Origin: Streptomyces hilarionis
Lineage (GTDB): Bacteria > Actinomycetota > Actinomycetes > Streptomycetales > Streptomycetaceae
Direction of reading: 5' to 3'
Assembly: GCF_024539675.1 (NCBI RefSeq)
Contig: NZ_JAHHIT010000074.1
Location: forward strand, 1 to 39,079
Length of the DNA stretch: 39,079 nucleotides
Both the position numbers and the translations under genes were made by a program. How positions within the stretch are numbered: position 1 is the first letter of the stretch; each line of letters opens with the position of its first letter. Below are positions 7,799-15,260 of the stretch, one piece after another. The notes beneath the pieces were generated by a model, which had not been told where the DNA came from, did no database searches, and worked only from the letters and a program-made list of their open reading frames with translations.

Positions 7799-8105
7799 CC
7801 GTGACCGTGACCGGCGCCGTCGTCGTGGCAGAGCGTCGCAGGCCGGCCACGGCGGGGTGGGCGAGGGGTCCCCGCCCACGACGCGTTTCGGACGGCTTCG
7901 GCCTCCCGCACCGCAGGCGTGGGCAGGTACGCTGCTGGTCGCGGCCGGAGAACGAGGCCCGGACCGCATACCGGGAGTACGCACGGGGATTGCCTCACGT
8001 TTACCCCCGAGCGTTACGATCGCTGTCAACACGATCGTTCGGACATGCGTCCGACCGGTCGGACGGCAACCCGCCCCCGCAGCCTCGGTGAGAAGGTAAA
8101 GACTT
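7799..8105 (+). promoter_or_regulatory. tatA upstream region with two inverted repeats
   Basis: No gene is seen in these 307 bp. The start holds three tandem GTGACC units (about 7797-7814). Further on there is an inverted repeat ACGATCG (8016-8022), 9-bp loop, CGATCGT (8032-8038). A perfect 18-bp palindrome (CGTCCGACC and its complement GGTCGGACG) lies at 8048-8065, 40 bp before the tatA start. The AGAAGG at 8090-8095 is the tatA ribosome site. The palindromes may be an operator or a 5' leader hairpin; TACGCT near 7927 is a possible -10 element without a convincing -35. Confidence 0.5.
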
Positions 8106-8393
8106 ATGTTCGGAAGGCTCGGCGCCCCCGAGATCATTCTCATCCTCGTCGTCGTCATCCTGCTGTTCGGCGCGAAGAAGCTTCCCGACATGGCGCGCTC
8201 GCTGGGCAAGTCCGCTCGCATCCTCAAGAGCGAGGCCAAGGCGATGAAGGAGGACGGCGGCAGCACCACCACCCCCGCCGGTCCGCCCCACACCGACGAG
8301 CAGCCCCCGGCGACGCGCACCATCCAGGCCGCCCCCGGCGACGTGACCAGCTCCCGCCCGGTCACCGAGCCGACGGACACGACCAAGCGCTGA
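8106..8393 (+). CDS. tatA: Sec-independent (Tat) protein translocase subunit TatA
   Basis: 95 residues. The layout is that of TatA: a short N-terminus, one membrane helix (APEIILILVVVILLFG, residues 7-22), the hinge FGAKKLPDMAR, an amphipathic helix (SLGKSARILKSEAKAMK) and an acidic, Pro/Thr-rich cytoplasmic tail. TatA forms the pore that moves folded twin-arginine proteins across the membrane together with TatC, encoded next. The ATG at 8106 has AGAAGG 10 bp upstream. TatB, if present, is not in this window. Streptomyces secretes many enzymes by this route. Confidence 0.97.
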   Translation: MFGRLGAPEIILILVVVILLFGAKKLPDMARSLGKSARILKSEAKAMKEDGGSTTTPAGPPHTDEQPPATRTIQAAPGDVTSSRPVTEPTDTTKR

Positions 8394-8440
8394 CGCAGGG
8401 CCGGTGACCTCCGGCCCGCCGCACGAGATGGGAACGTGGG

Positions 8441-9385
8441 TTGCTGAAGTCTGCCCGCAAAGAGGAGAAGGACCCCGAGGGGCGGATGCCCCTCGCGGAA
8501 CACCTTCGTGAGCTTCGCAACCGGCTCGCGAAGGCGATGCTGGCCATCGTCGTCGTCACGATCGTGGCCGCCTTCTTCTACAAGAACATCATCGAGTTCT
8601 TCACGAACCCGATTCTCAACGCGGTGGGGTGCGACTCGACCTTCTCCGAGCTGGCGACCCAGCGGAGCGGCACCTGCGCCCGCATCGTGCTGAACGGTCT
8701 GCTCACCCCCTTCACGCTCGCCCTCAAGGTCTCCCTGATGGCCGGTGTGATCTTCGCGTCGCCGGTCTGGCTCTACCAGCTCTGGGCGTTCGTCGCGCCC
8801 GGTCTGCACCGGCACGAGCGCAAGTACGCCTACGCGTTCGTCGGCACGGGCGTTCCGCTGTTCCTCGGCGGTGCGTTCTTCGCGTACAAGACGCTGCCGA
8901 CCATGGCCAAGGTCCTGCTCCAGTTCTCGCCGGCGGACCTCGACAACCAGCTGCCGCTGGACGACCTCCTCGATCTGATCGTCCGCATGGTGCTGGTCTT
9001 CGGCCTCTCGTTCGAGCTGCCGCTGCTGCTGGTGATGCTCAACCTGACCGGCGTGCTGACCGGCAGGCGCATGCTCGGCTGGTGGCGCGGGATGATCATC
9101 GGCATCACGGTGTTCGCCGCGGTGGCCACCCCCAGCACCGACCCGCTGACCATGCTGGCGCTCGCCGGCCCGATCTGGGTCCTGTACTTCTGCGCGACCG
9201 CCTTCTCCCTGCTCAACGACCGCCGCAAGCAGCGCCGCGCGGACCTGGAGCCGGCCGACGACGAGGCGTCCGAGCTGGATCTCACCCCCGAGGACATCGG
9301 CGGGGTCGAGACGGTGTCGGCCTCGCGCGCGCTTCCGGAGCAGTCGAGCACGGACCGGGTCAACGGTTATGACGACGTGACCTGA
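8441..9385 (+). CDS. tatC: Sec-independent (Tat) protein translocase subunit TatC
   Basis: 314 residues, six membrane helices. It carries the conserved TatC N-terminus PLAEHLRELRNRL and the FALSFELPLLL-type helix seen here as VLVFGLSFELPLLLVML. TatC is the receptor for twin-arginine signal peptides. The start is a TTG at 8441, since no ATG or GTG lies in frame between it and the upstream stop; the alternative ATG at 8486 would remove 15 charged residues but keep the EHLRELR motif. The acidic C-terminal tail (about 50 residues) is longer than in enterobacterial TatC and is typical of actinobacteria. It lies 47 bp after tatA. Confidence 0.97.
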   Translation: MLKSARKEEKDPEGRMPLAEHLRELRNRLAKAMLAIVVVTIVAAFFYKNIIEFFTNPILNAVGCDSTFSELATQRSGTCARIVLNGLLTPFTLALKVSLMAGVIFASPVWLYQLWAFVAPGLHRHERKYAYAFVGTGVPLFLGGAFFAYKTLPTMAKVLLQFSPADLDNQLPLDDLLDLIVRMVLVFGLSFELPLLLVMLNLTGVLTGRRMLGWWRGMIIGITVFAAVATPSTDPLTMLALAGPIWVLYFCATAFSLLNDRRKQRRADLEPADDEASELDLTPEDIGGVETVSASRALPEQSSTDRVNGYDDVT

Positions 9386-9416
9386 CAGGCGTCGCCGAAC
9401 TCATAAGGTCATCCTC

Positions 9417-10307
9417 GTGACCTGCGAGATCACCCTCTTCGTCAATCCCGCCGCGGGCCGCGGCCGGGGCGCCCGGGCGGCGCTGCCGGCCGCTTCCGCG
9501 TTGCGGGCGGCCGGCTACCGGGTGCGCACCGTCGTCGGGGCGGACGCCGGGGACGCCCTGGTGCGCGCGCGTGCCGCCGTAGCGGACGGCACCGGCGCCC
9601 TGATCGCCGTCGGCGGGGACGGGCTGGCCCATCTCGCGCTCCAGGCCGTGGCCGGCACCGACACCCCGCTCGGGCTGGTCGCCGTCGGCACCGGCAACGA
9701 CTTCGCCCGCGCACTCGGCCTGCCCGTGCGCGACCCGGCGGCCGCCGCGCACGTGATCGCCGACGCCCTGAAGGCGTCCCGGATCCGCGAGGTCGACCTC
9801 GGCCGGGTGGGCGGGCGCTGGTTCGGCACCGTTCTCGCCTCCGGCTTCGACTCACGTGTCAACGACCGCGGAAACCGCATGCGGTGGCCCACCGGACGCG
9901 CCCGGTACGACCTCGCGATGCTGGCCGAGCTGGCGGCCCTGCGCCCGTTCGCGTACCGGATCACGCTCGACGACGGCCCGGTGCGGGAGATCGAGGCGAC
10001 CCTCGTCGCCGTCGGCAACGGCCCCTCCTACGGCGGCGGCATGCGGATCTGCCCCGGCGCCGACCTCACCGACGGGCTGTTCGACGTCACCGTCGTCGGG
10101 GACTGCGGCCGGGCCACCCTGCTGCGGGTCTTCCCCCAGGTGTACCGGGGCACGCACGTCGACCACCCCCGGGTCACCGTGCACCGGGCCGCCCGGGTCG
10201 AGATCGCCGCCGAGGGCGTCTCCGGGTACGCGGACGGCGAACGCCTCGCGGCCCTGCCGCTCACCGCGCGCTGCGTGCCCGGCGCGGTGCGCGTCGTCGG
10301 CCCCTGA
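9417..10307 (+). CDS. Diacylglycerol kinase-family (YegS/DgkB-like) lipid kinase
   Basis: 296 residues from a GTG at 9417. The DAGK catalytic domain is clear: VNPAAGRGRG near the N-terminus, the nucleotide loop VGGDGLAHLALQAV (a Leu replaces the usual Thr after GGDG), and GTGNDFARALGLP. The C-terminal half ends in the usual GYADGERLAALP-type beta domain. Members phosphorylate diacylglycerol or related lipids; the precise substrate cannot be read. It begins 31 bp after tatC and is probably co-transcribed with it. It is followed by a hairpin at 10323-10350. Confidence 0.92.
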   Translation: MTCEITLFVNPAAGRGRGARAALPAASALRAAGYRVRTVVGADAGDALVRARAAVADGTGALIAVGGDGLAHLALQAVAGTDTPLGLVAVGTGNDFARALGLPVRDPAAAAHVIADALKASRIREVDLGRVGGRWFGTVLASGFDSRVNDRGNRMRWPTGRARYDLAMLAELAALRPFAYRITLDDGPVREIEATLVAVGNGPSYGGGMRICPGADLTDGLFDVTVVGDCGRATLLRVFPQVYRGTHVDHPRVTVHRAARVEIAAEGVSGYADGERLAALPLTARCVPGAVRVVGP

Positions 10308-10322
10308 GCCGGGGCGGGCCGA

Positions 10323-10350
10323 CGGGCGCGCGCCCGGGCCCACGCGCCCG
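10323..10350 (+). terminator. Hairpin after the lipid kinase gene
   Basis: CGGGCGCG at 10323-10330 pairs with CGCGCCCG at 10343-10350 around a 12-nt loop, 15 bp after the stop. It would separate the tat/lipid-kinase unit from the helicase promoter. Confidence 0.55.
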
Positions 10351-10407
10351 GCGTGAGCTGGGCGTACCCGGGTGGGGAAGCACCCGATCCGGATAATGAT
10401 CGTCCTG

Positions 10408-10430
10408 TTGTCAGTGCGGCCCGGTACGCT
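10408..10430 (+). promoter_or_regulatory. RecA-NDp-type promoter, predicted PafBC target, before the helicase gene
   Basis: TTGTCAGTG at 10408-10416, then exactly 8 bp, then TACGCT at 10425-10430. This matches the RecA-NDp consensus tTGTCRGTG-N8-TAnnnT at every defined position. The distance between the -35-like and -10 boxes is too short for a normal promoter, which is the hallmark of this PafBC-dependent class in mycobacteria. Transcription would start about 3-5 bp before the helicase ATG. Confidence 0.8.
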
Positions 10431-10440
10431 CGAAAGCACG

Positions 10441-13248
10441 ATGACAGAGGATCTCTCACCGGCCGAGCGGTACGCGGCGGCGCGCAAGCGCGCTGTCGAG
10501 CAGGCCACCGCGCTCGCGTCCTTCCGCGAGATGTACGACTTCGGTCTCGACCCCTTCCAGATCGAGGCCTGCCAGGCGCTGGAGGCGGGCAAGGGCGTCC
10601 TGGTGGCCGCCCCCACCGGCTCGGGCAAGACGATCGTGGGCGAGTTCGCCGTCCACCTCGCCCTGCAACAGGGCAAGAAGTGCTTCTACACGACGCCCAT
10701 CAAGGCGCTGTCGAACCAGAAGTACTCCGACCTGTGCCGCCGCTACGGCAGCGACAAGGTGGGCCTGCTCACCGGCGACAACAGCGTCAACTCCGAAGCG
10801 CCCGTGGTCGTGATGACCACCGAGGTGCTGCGGAACATGCTCTACGCCGGTTCGCAGACGCTCCTGGGCCTCGGGTACGTGGTGATGGACGAGGTGCACT
10901 ACCTCTCCGACCGCTTCCGGGGAGCCGTGTGGGAAGAAGTGATCATCCACCTTCCCGAGTCGGTCACCCTGGTCTCGCTGTCCGCGACCGTGTCCAACGC
11001 CGAGGAGTTCGGCGACTGGCTGGACACCGTGCGCGGCGACACCGAGGTGATCGTCTCCGAGCACCGGCCCGTGCCGCTGTTCCAGCACGTGCTCGCCGGA
11101 CGGCGGATGTACGACCTGTTCGAGGAGGGCGAGGGCCACCGCAGGGCCGTCAACCCCGACCTCACGCGCCTGGCCCGCATGGAGGCCGCCCGGCCCTCCT
11201 ACCAGGACCGCCGGCGGGGCCGCAGCATGCGCGAGGCCGACCGCGAGCGCGAGCGCAGACAGCGTTCGCGGGTGTGGACCCCGGGGCGGCCGGAGGTCAT
11301 CGAGCGGCTCGACGCCGAAGGGCTCCTGCCCGCCATCACGTTCATCTTCAGCCGTGCCGCGTGCGAGGCCGCCGTCCAGCAGTGCCTGTACGCCGGACTG
11401 CGCCTCAACGACGACGAGGCGCGGGCCGAGGTCCGCGCGCTCGTCGAGGAGCGCACGGCCGCCATCCCGCACGAGGACCTGCACGTCCTCGGCTACTACG
11501 AGTGGCTGGAGGGCCTGGAGCGGGGCATCGCGGCCCACCACGCGGGCATGCTGCCGACGTTCAAGGAGGTCGTCGAGGAGCTGTTCGTGCGCGGCCTGGT
11601 CAAGGCCGTCTTCGCGACCGAGACCCTCGCCCTCGGCATCAACATGCCCGCCAGGTCGGTCGTCCTGGAGAAGCTCGTCAAGTGGAACGGCGAACAGCAC
11701 GCCGACATCACCCCCGGCGAGTACACCCAGCTCACCGGGCGCGCCGGCCGGCGCGGCATCGACGTCGAGGGCCACGCGGTCGTGCTGTGGCAGCGCGCCA
11801 TGGCCCCCGACCACCTCGCCGGTCTCGCGGGCACGCGCACCTACCCGCTGCGCTCCAGCTTCAAGCCGTCGTACAACATGGCGGTCAACCTCGTCGAACA
11901 GTTCGGGCGGCACCGCTCGCGCGAACTGCTGGAGACGTCGTTCGCGCAGTTCCAGGCCGACCGTTCGGTGGTCGGGATCTCCCGCCAGGTGCAGCGCAAC
12001 GAGGAGGGCCTGGAGGGCTACAAGGCCTCCATGACCTGCCATCTCGGCGACTTCGAGGAGTACGCGCGGCTGCGCCGCGACCTCAAGGACCGCGAGACGG
12101 AACTGGCCAAGCAGGGAGCGGCCCAGCGGCGCGCGGAGGCCGCCGTGGCGCTGGAGAAGCTCAAGCCCGGCGACGTCATCCACGTGCCCACCGGCAAGTA
12201 CGCGGGCCTGGCGCTGGTGCTCGACCCGGGCCTGCCCGCCGGGCGGGCCAACGGGCACCGCGGCTTCGACCACCACGACGGGCCGCGCCCGCTGGTGCTC
12301 ACCGCGGAGCGGCAGGTCAAGCGGCTGGCGTCGATGGACTTCCCGGTGCCGGTCGAGGCGCTGGAGCGGATGCGGATCCCCAAGACGTTCAACGCGCGCT
12401 CGCCGCAGTCCCGTCGCGATCTCGCCTCCGCGCTGCGCACCAAGGCCGGGCACATCCCGCCGGAGCGGGCCCGCAAGCAGCGCTCCCAGGCCGCGGACGA
12501 CCGGGAGATCGCCCGGCTGCGCACCGAGATCCGGGCGCACCCGTGCCACGGCTGCTCCGACCGCGAGGACCACGCCCGCTGGGCCGAGCGCTACCACCGG
12601 CTGCTGCGCGACACCGGGCAGCTGGAGCGGCGCATCGAGGGGCGCACCAACACCATCGCCCGGACCTTCGACCGGATCGTGGCGCTGCTGACCGAGCTGG
12701 ACTACCTGCGCGGCAACGAGGTCACCGAGCACGGCAAGCGGCTCGCCCGCCTCTACGGCGAACTCGACCTGCTGGCCAGCGAATGCCTGCGCGCGGGCGT
12801 CTGGGAGGGGCTCAGCCCGGCCGAACTCGCCGCCTGCGTCTCGGCGTTGGTGTACGAGTCCCGGATGAGCGACGACGCGATGGCGCCGAAGCTGCCCTCG
12901 GGCAAGGCCAAGGCCGCGCTCGGCGAGATGGTGCGCATCTGGGGCCGGCTGGACGCGCTGGAGGAGGACTTCCGCATCAGCCAGACCGAGGGCGTCGGAC
13001 AGCGCGAACCCGACCTGGGCTTCGCCTGGTCCGCGTACATGTGGGCCTCCGGCAAGGGGCTGGACGAGGTGCTGCGCGAGGCGGAGATGCCGGCCGGCGA
13101 CTTCGTGCGCTGGTGCAAGCAGGTCATCGACGTCCTCGGGCAGATCGCGGCGGCGGCTCCCGCCGAGAGCACCACGGTCGCGAGAAACGCCCGCAAGGCG
13201 GTCGACGCCCTGCTGCGGGGCGTCGTCGCCTACTCGTCGGTGGGATGA
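10441..13248 (+). CDS. helY: Ski2/Mtr4-like superfamily II helicase (HelY type)
   Basis: 935 residues. Motif I is APTGSGKT at 57-64, motif II is DEVH at 150-153, motif III is SLSATVSNAEEF, and motif VI is QLTGRAGRRGID. The long C-terminal part (about residues 520-935) fits the extended arch and helical-bundle regions of Ski2/Mtr4 proteins and mycobacterial HelY. Family members unwind RNA or RNA-DNA structures with ATP. A CHGCSDREDH stretch (about residues 702-711) could bind metal. The ATG at 10441 has no Shine-Dalgarno sequence and lies 10 bp after a TACGCT -10 element, so the mRNA is likely leaderless or nearly so. The promoter is of the PafBC type, suggesting induction by DNA damage. A hairpin at 13258-13305 follows. 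Confidence 0.92.
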   Translation: MTEDLSPAERYAAARKRAVEQATALASFREMYDFGLDPFQIEACQALEAGKGVLVAAPTGSGKTIVGEFAVHLALQQGKKCFYTTPIKALSNQKYSDLCRRYGSDKVGLLTGDNSVNSEAPVVVMTTEVLRNMLYAGSQTLLGLGYVVMDEVHYLSDRFRGAVWEEVIIHLPESVTLVSLSATVSNAEEFGDWLDTVRGDTEVIVSEHRPVPLFQHVLAGRRMYDLFEEGEGHRRAVNPDLTRLARMEAARPSYQDRRRGRSMREADRERERRQRSRVWTPGRPEVIERLDAEGLLPAITFIFSRAACEAAVQQCLYAGLRLNDDEARAEVRALVEERTAAIPHEDLHVLGYYEWLEGLERGIAAHHAGMLPTFKEVVEELFVRGLVKAVFATETLALGINMPARSVVLEKLVKWNGEQHADITPGEYTQLTGRAGRRGIDVEGHAVVLWQRAMAPDHLAGLAGTRTYPLRSSFKPSYNMAVNLVEQFGRHRSRELLETSFAQFQADRSVVGISRQVQRNEEGLEGYKASMTCHLGDFEEYARLRRDLKDRETELAKQGAAQRRAEAAVALEKLKPGDVIHVPTGKYAGLALVLDPGLPAGRANGHRGFDHHDGPRPLVLTAERQVKRLASMDFPVPVEALERMRIPKTFNARSPQSRRDLASALRTKAGHIPPERARKQRSQAADDREIARLRTEIRAHPCHGCSDREDHARWAERYHRLLRDTGQLERRIEGRTNTIARTFDRIVALLTELDYLRGNEVTEHGKRLARLYGELDLLASECLRAGVWEGLSPAELAACVSALVYESRMSDDAMAPKLPSGKAKAALGEMVRIWGRLDALEEDFRISQTEGVGQREPDLGFAWSAYMWASGKGLDEVLREAEMPAGDFVRWCKQVIDVLGQIAAAAPAESTTVARNARKAVDALLRGVVAYSSVG

Positions 13249-13257
13249 GCGGAGACG

Positions 13258-13305
13258 GGCGGCGGGTGCGGGGGAGTGCGCGCCCCGTCGCGCACCCGCC
13301 CGCCC
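13258..13305 (+). terminator. Hairpin after the helicase gene
   Basis: GGGC-GGCGGGTGCG at about 13258-13270 pairs with CGCACCCGCC at 13291-13300 and continues into CGCCC with one bulged base. The loop contains a smaller GGGG/CCCC pairing. It starts 10 bp after the helicase stop. Confidence 0.6.
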
Positions 13306-13320
13306 CGGCCGGCGTCGCTG

Positions 13321-13679
13321 AGCGCCGTACTCGCGGTGAGTGCGCATCAGGGCGGCCGCTTGTCCGCGGATGCGGTCCCGCAGACCGGCGTTGCCTCCGG
13401 CATGGAGGAGGGTGTGCCGGATGGTCCAGGTGTCCAGGGCGATCCGGGTGTCGTACATCGGGGCCCCGGCTGCGATGTCCGCGACGGCGGCGATGGTGGC
13501 GGCGCTGATGAGAGAGACGTGCGCGAGTGATGCGGCTCGACGAGGAAGGTGACCACCGACGGCTCTCTCGGTGACGGGGCGTCGGGGGCGTCGTCGAAGG
13601 TGATGACCAGCCGCGTCGGGGGCTCGGTTTCCAGGACGCGGCCCACCACGTCGATCTTGCCCTTCCCGGTGCGCCCCGC
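13321..13679 (-). pseudogene. Coding relics: SRPBCC-like fragment joined to an unidentified fragment
   Basis: There is no intact gene between the helicase and the hemolysin-III gene (13249-13694), but two stretches on the minus strand still look coded. From 13679 to about 13530 one frame reads GRTGKGKIDVVGRVLETEPP and on through TRLVITFDD to SVVTFLVEPHH, which resembles the middle of an SRPBCC/AHSA1 domain protein. A different frame, from about 13530 to 13321, reads through MYDTRIALDTWTIRHTLLH and AALMRTHREYGA, which I cannot assign. Neither has a start with a ribosome site, the frame shifts between them, and the second lacks a clear stop. Most likely these are remains of deleted genes. Confidence 0.4.
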
Positions 13680-13694
13680 TTCTGACGGTTTGCG

Positions 13695-14495
13695 TCAGGT
13701 GGCTGCCAGGAGGATGGCGGTGTAGTGCGCGGTGAAGGCGGCGATGGTCAGGGCGTGGAAGACCTCGTGGAATCCGAACCAGCGCGGAAAGGGGTCGGGG
13801 CGTTTGAGCCCGTAGACGACGGCGCCCGCGGTGTAGAGCAGGCCACCGGTGATGACGAGGACGACGACCGCGGTGCCGCCGGTGCGTGCGAAGTCGGGCA
13901 GGTTGAAGACCGCTGCCCAGCCCAGGGCGATGTAGCACAGGGTGTAGAGCCAGCGTGGTGCCGTGATCCACCAGACGCGGAAGGCGATGCCTGCTGCCGC
14001 CCCGGTCCACACCAGCAGCAGCAGGACCGTCTGCTGACGCGCCGACAGCAGCAGCACCGCCAGCGGTGTGTAGGTGCCGGCGATGATCAGGAAGATGTTC
14101 GCGTGGTCCAGTCGGCGCAGCACGGCCTCACCTCGAGGGCCCCAGTCCCCACGGTGGTAGACCGCGCTCGTGCCGAACAACAGCAGCGACGACGCCGCAT
14201 ACACCGAGCACGCCACGGCGATGCTCGCCGAGTGGGCCAGAGCGACCAGGACGACGCCGCCGGTGAGTGCGAGCGGGAACATGCCCGCGTGCAGCCACCC
14301 GCGCATCGCCGGTTTCAGGACCGCCACCGCGCGATCCACCCCGCCGTGCGGATCGGCCGTCGGCGCCGGGTGCGGGCCCCGTGAAACGGCAGGCGGTCCA
14401 CCGGTGGCGGGGAGGACCTCGTGCGTGGTCCGGCGGTCGAGCGGTGCTTCCCGGCCTGCGGCCGGCGGCTGAGCGTCTTCGGCGATCATGTGCAC
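13695..14495 (-). CDS. Hemolysin III / PAQR-family membrane protein
   Basis: 266 residues if started at the GTG at 14495. About seven membrane helices fill residues 62-266. The family signatures are present: TSAVYHRGDWGPRGEAVLRRLDHANIF near the first helices, and FGFHEVFHALTIAAFTAHY near the end, which together supply the conserved metal-binding Ser/His/Asp/His residues of the PAQR family. Bacterial members (YqfA/TrhA type) are implicated in membrane lipid homeostasis; hemolysin activity is not implied. No ribosome site is visible before 14495, and the first 60 residues are low-complexity and unlike the family, so translation may really start further in, for example at the GTG just before DRAVAVLKPAMRGW. 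A small ORF and a structured leader-like segment precede it on the same strand. Confidence 0.88.
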   Translation of the reverse strand: MHMIAEDAQPPAAGREAPLDRRTTHEVLPATGGPPAVSRGPHPAPTADPHGGVDRAVAVLKPAMRGWLHAGMFPLALTGGVVLVALAHSASIAVACSVYAASSLLLFGTSAVYHRGDWGPRGEAVLRRLDHANIFLIIAGTYTPLAVLLLSARQQTVLLLLVWTGAAAGIAFRVWWITAPRWLYTLCYIALGWAAVFNLPDFARTGGTAVVVLVITGGLLYTAGAVVYGLKRPDPFPRWFGFHEVFHALTIAAFTAHYTAILLAAT

Positions 14496-14547
14496 CCGGT
14501 AGGAGAATCAACGCTGAACACGGCAGCTGGCCCGGTCAGAGGGACGT

Positions 14548-14685
14548 TCATGCGGTCGCGGCGTCACGACGCGGGCGATAGCACAGCGTTTCGTCGGGAC
14601 GCCGCGCTTTCTCGGCGGCCCGGCCCATGGCGGAGGCGGGGTGGCCCTCGTCGTCGTGATGCCCCGAGACATCGGATGGTGTCAT
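14548..14685 (-). CDS. Possible 45-residue leader peptide or gene remnant
   Basis: An ATG at 14685 preceded by AGAGGTG at 14688-14694 opens a 45-codon frame beginning MTPSDVSGHHDDEGHPASAM and ending in RRDAATA. It lies 52 bp before the hemolysin-III start on the same strand. Third-position GC is about three-quarters, lower than in neighbouring genes. I do not recognise the peptide. It could be a leader peptide, or the surviving N-terminus of a lost gene whose regulatory leader remains. Confidence 0.4.
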   Translation of the reverse strand: MTPSDVSGHHDDEGHPASAMGRAAEKARRPDETLCYRPRRDAATA

Positions 14686-14761
14686 CGCACCTCTTCGAAC
14701 CGCGCTGGAGGGGCCCTGGCGCCATCTCGCACCAGGGCCCCGAAGGAACTGCTACACCATC
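14675..14761 (-). promoter_or_regulatory. Structured leader element around the small-ORF start
   Basis: Read on the minus strand, GATGGTGT (14761-14754) can pair with ACACCATC (14682-14675), which is codons 2-4 of the small ORF. Inside is a perfect 10-bp stem, GGGGCCCTGG with its complement (14732-14741 with 14710-14719), around a 12-nt loop. Closing the outer stem places the ribosome site and AUG in a constrained loop, so the structure could tune translation. It does not fold as a tRNA. Confidence 0.45.
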
Positions 14762-15260
14762 TGCCGGCCTCGGTAATGCGCCGGCCTTCTGTTTCCGCGA
14801 GCCCGGCCTGAACGCTGCCGGGGGCGCGGGGATCGCGGTTGCGTGACCGGAGACCACCTCACTGTCGATGTCCTGCGGTACCCGGACCCGTTGCTCGCCC
14901 GGGCGATCCTGATGGCGCGTGCTCCTTCCGTTCCTTCCTCTGATCCGTCACCTGCCGAACTTCCCGGCACGCGCGCCCACGTTCAGACGCCTTCACCGGT
15001 ACCCCGCGGACACTGCGCCGCGGTCCTGCTCTCGGCGGCCCCTGATCACCGCGGGCCACCCGGTCCGGCCGTCAGTCCCGTCGCCGTCCTGCAACAGCCC
15101 TGGCTTCGGAACTCCACCGCCGCACCGTCCTGCGCACTGCACCTACGTACTGCTGCCTGGCAACTCTTCCCTGCCAGGCCCTTCTCGATCTCGGCTACGA
15201 GAGAAACCATAACCAGCCCATCTCCCAATGTCTACTCCAGCCAGTACAGATTTCTGTCGG
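14686..15260 (-). other. 575-bp non-coding stretch, probably a long 5' leader
   Basis: No convincing gene on either strand: the ORFs present have poor codon bias and no recognisable motifs. On the minus strand it contains several hairpins. GCCTGGCA (15179-15172) pairs with TGCCAGGC (15162-15155) around 9 nt, TCTCG (15202-15198) pairs with CGAGA (15187-15183), and two GCCGGC blocks near 14763-14786 flank an 11-nt loop. At 15250-15259, 1 bp outside the allophanate hydrolase stop, is ATTTCTGTCG, identical to one arm of the 22-bp palindromes at 22001 and 31078. The density of hairpins suggests a transcribed regulatory leader or relic rather than plain spacer. Confidence 0.45.

Noticed and set aside
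10456..14010. Very long antisense ORF over the helicase gene
   Set aside because: A shadow of the GC-rich coding strand, Arg/His/Pro-rich and without domain signatures; only its first part coincides with the relic fragment.
14673..14765. tRNA-like fold (closing stem, TTCGAA loop) near the hemolysin-III leader
   Set aside because: The arm around TTCGAA has no 5-bp stem and there is no D-arm or anticodon arm of normal size.
15250..15259. ATTTCTGTCG beside the allophanate hydrolase stop, as a third TetR operator
   Set aside because: Only one arm matches; the opposite half reads quite differently, so there is no palindrome. It could be chance or a decayed site.
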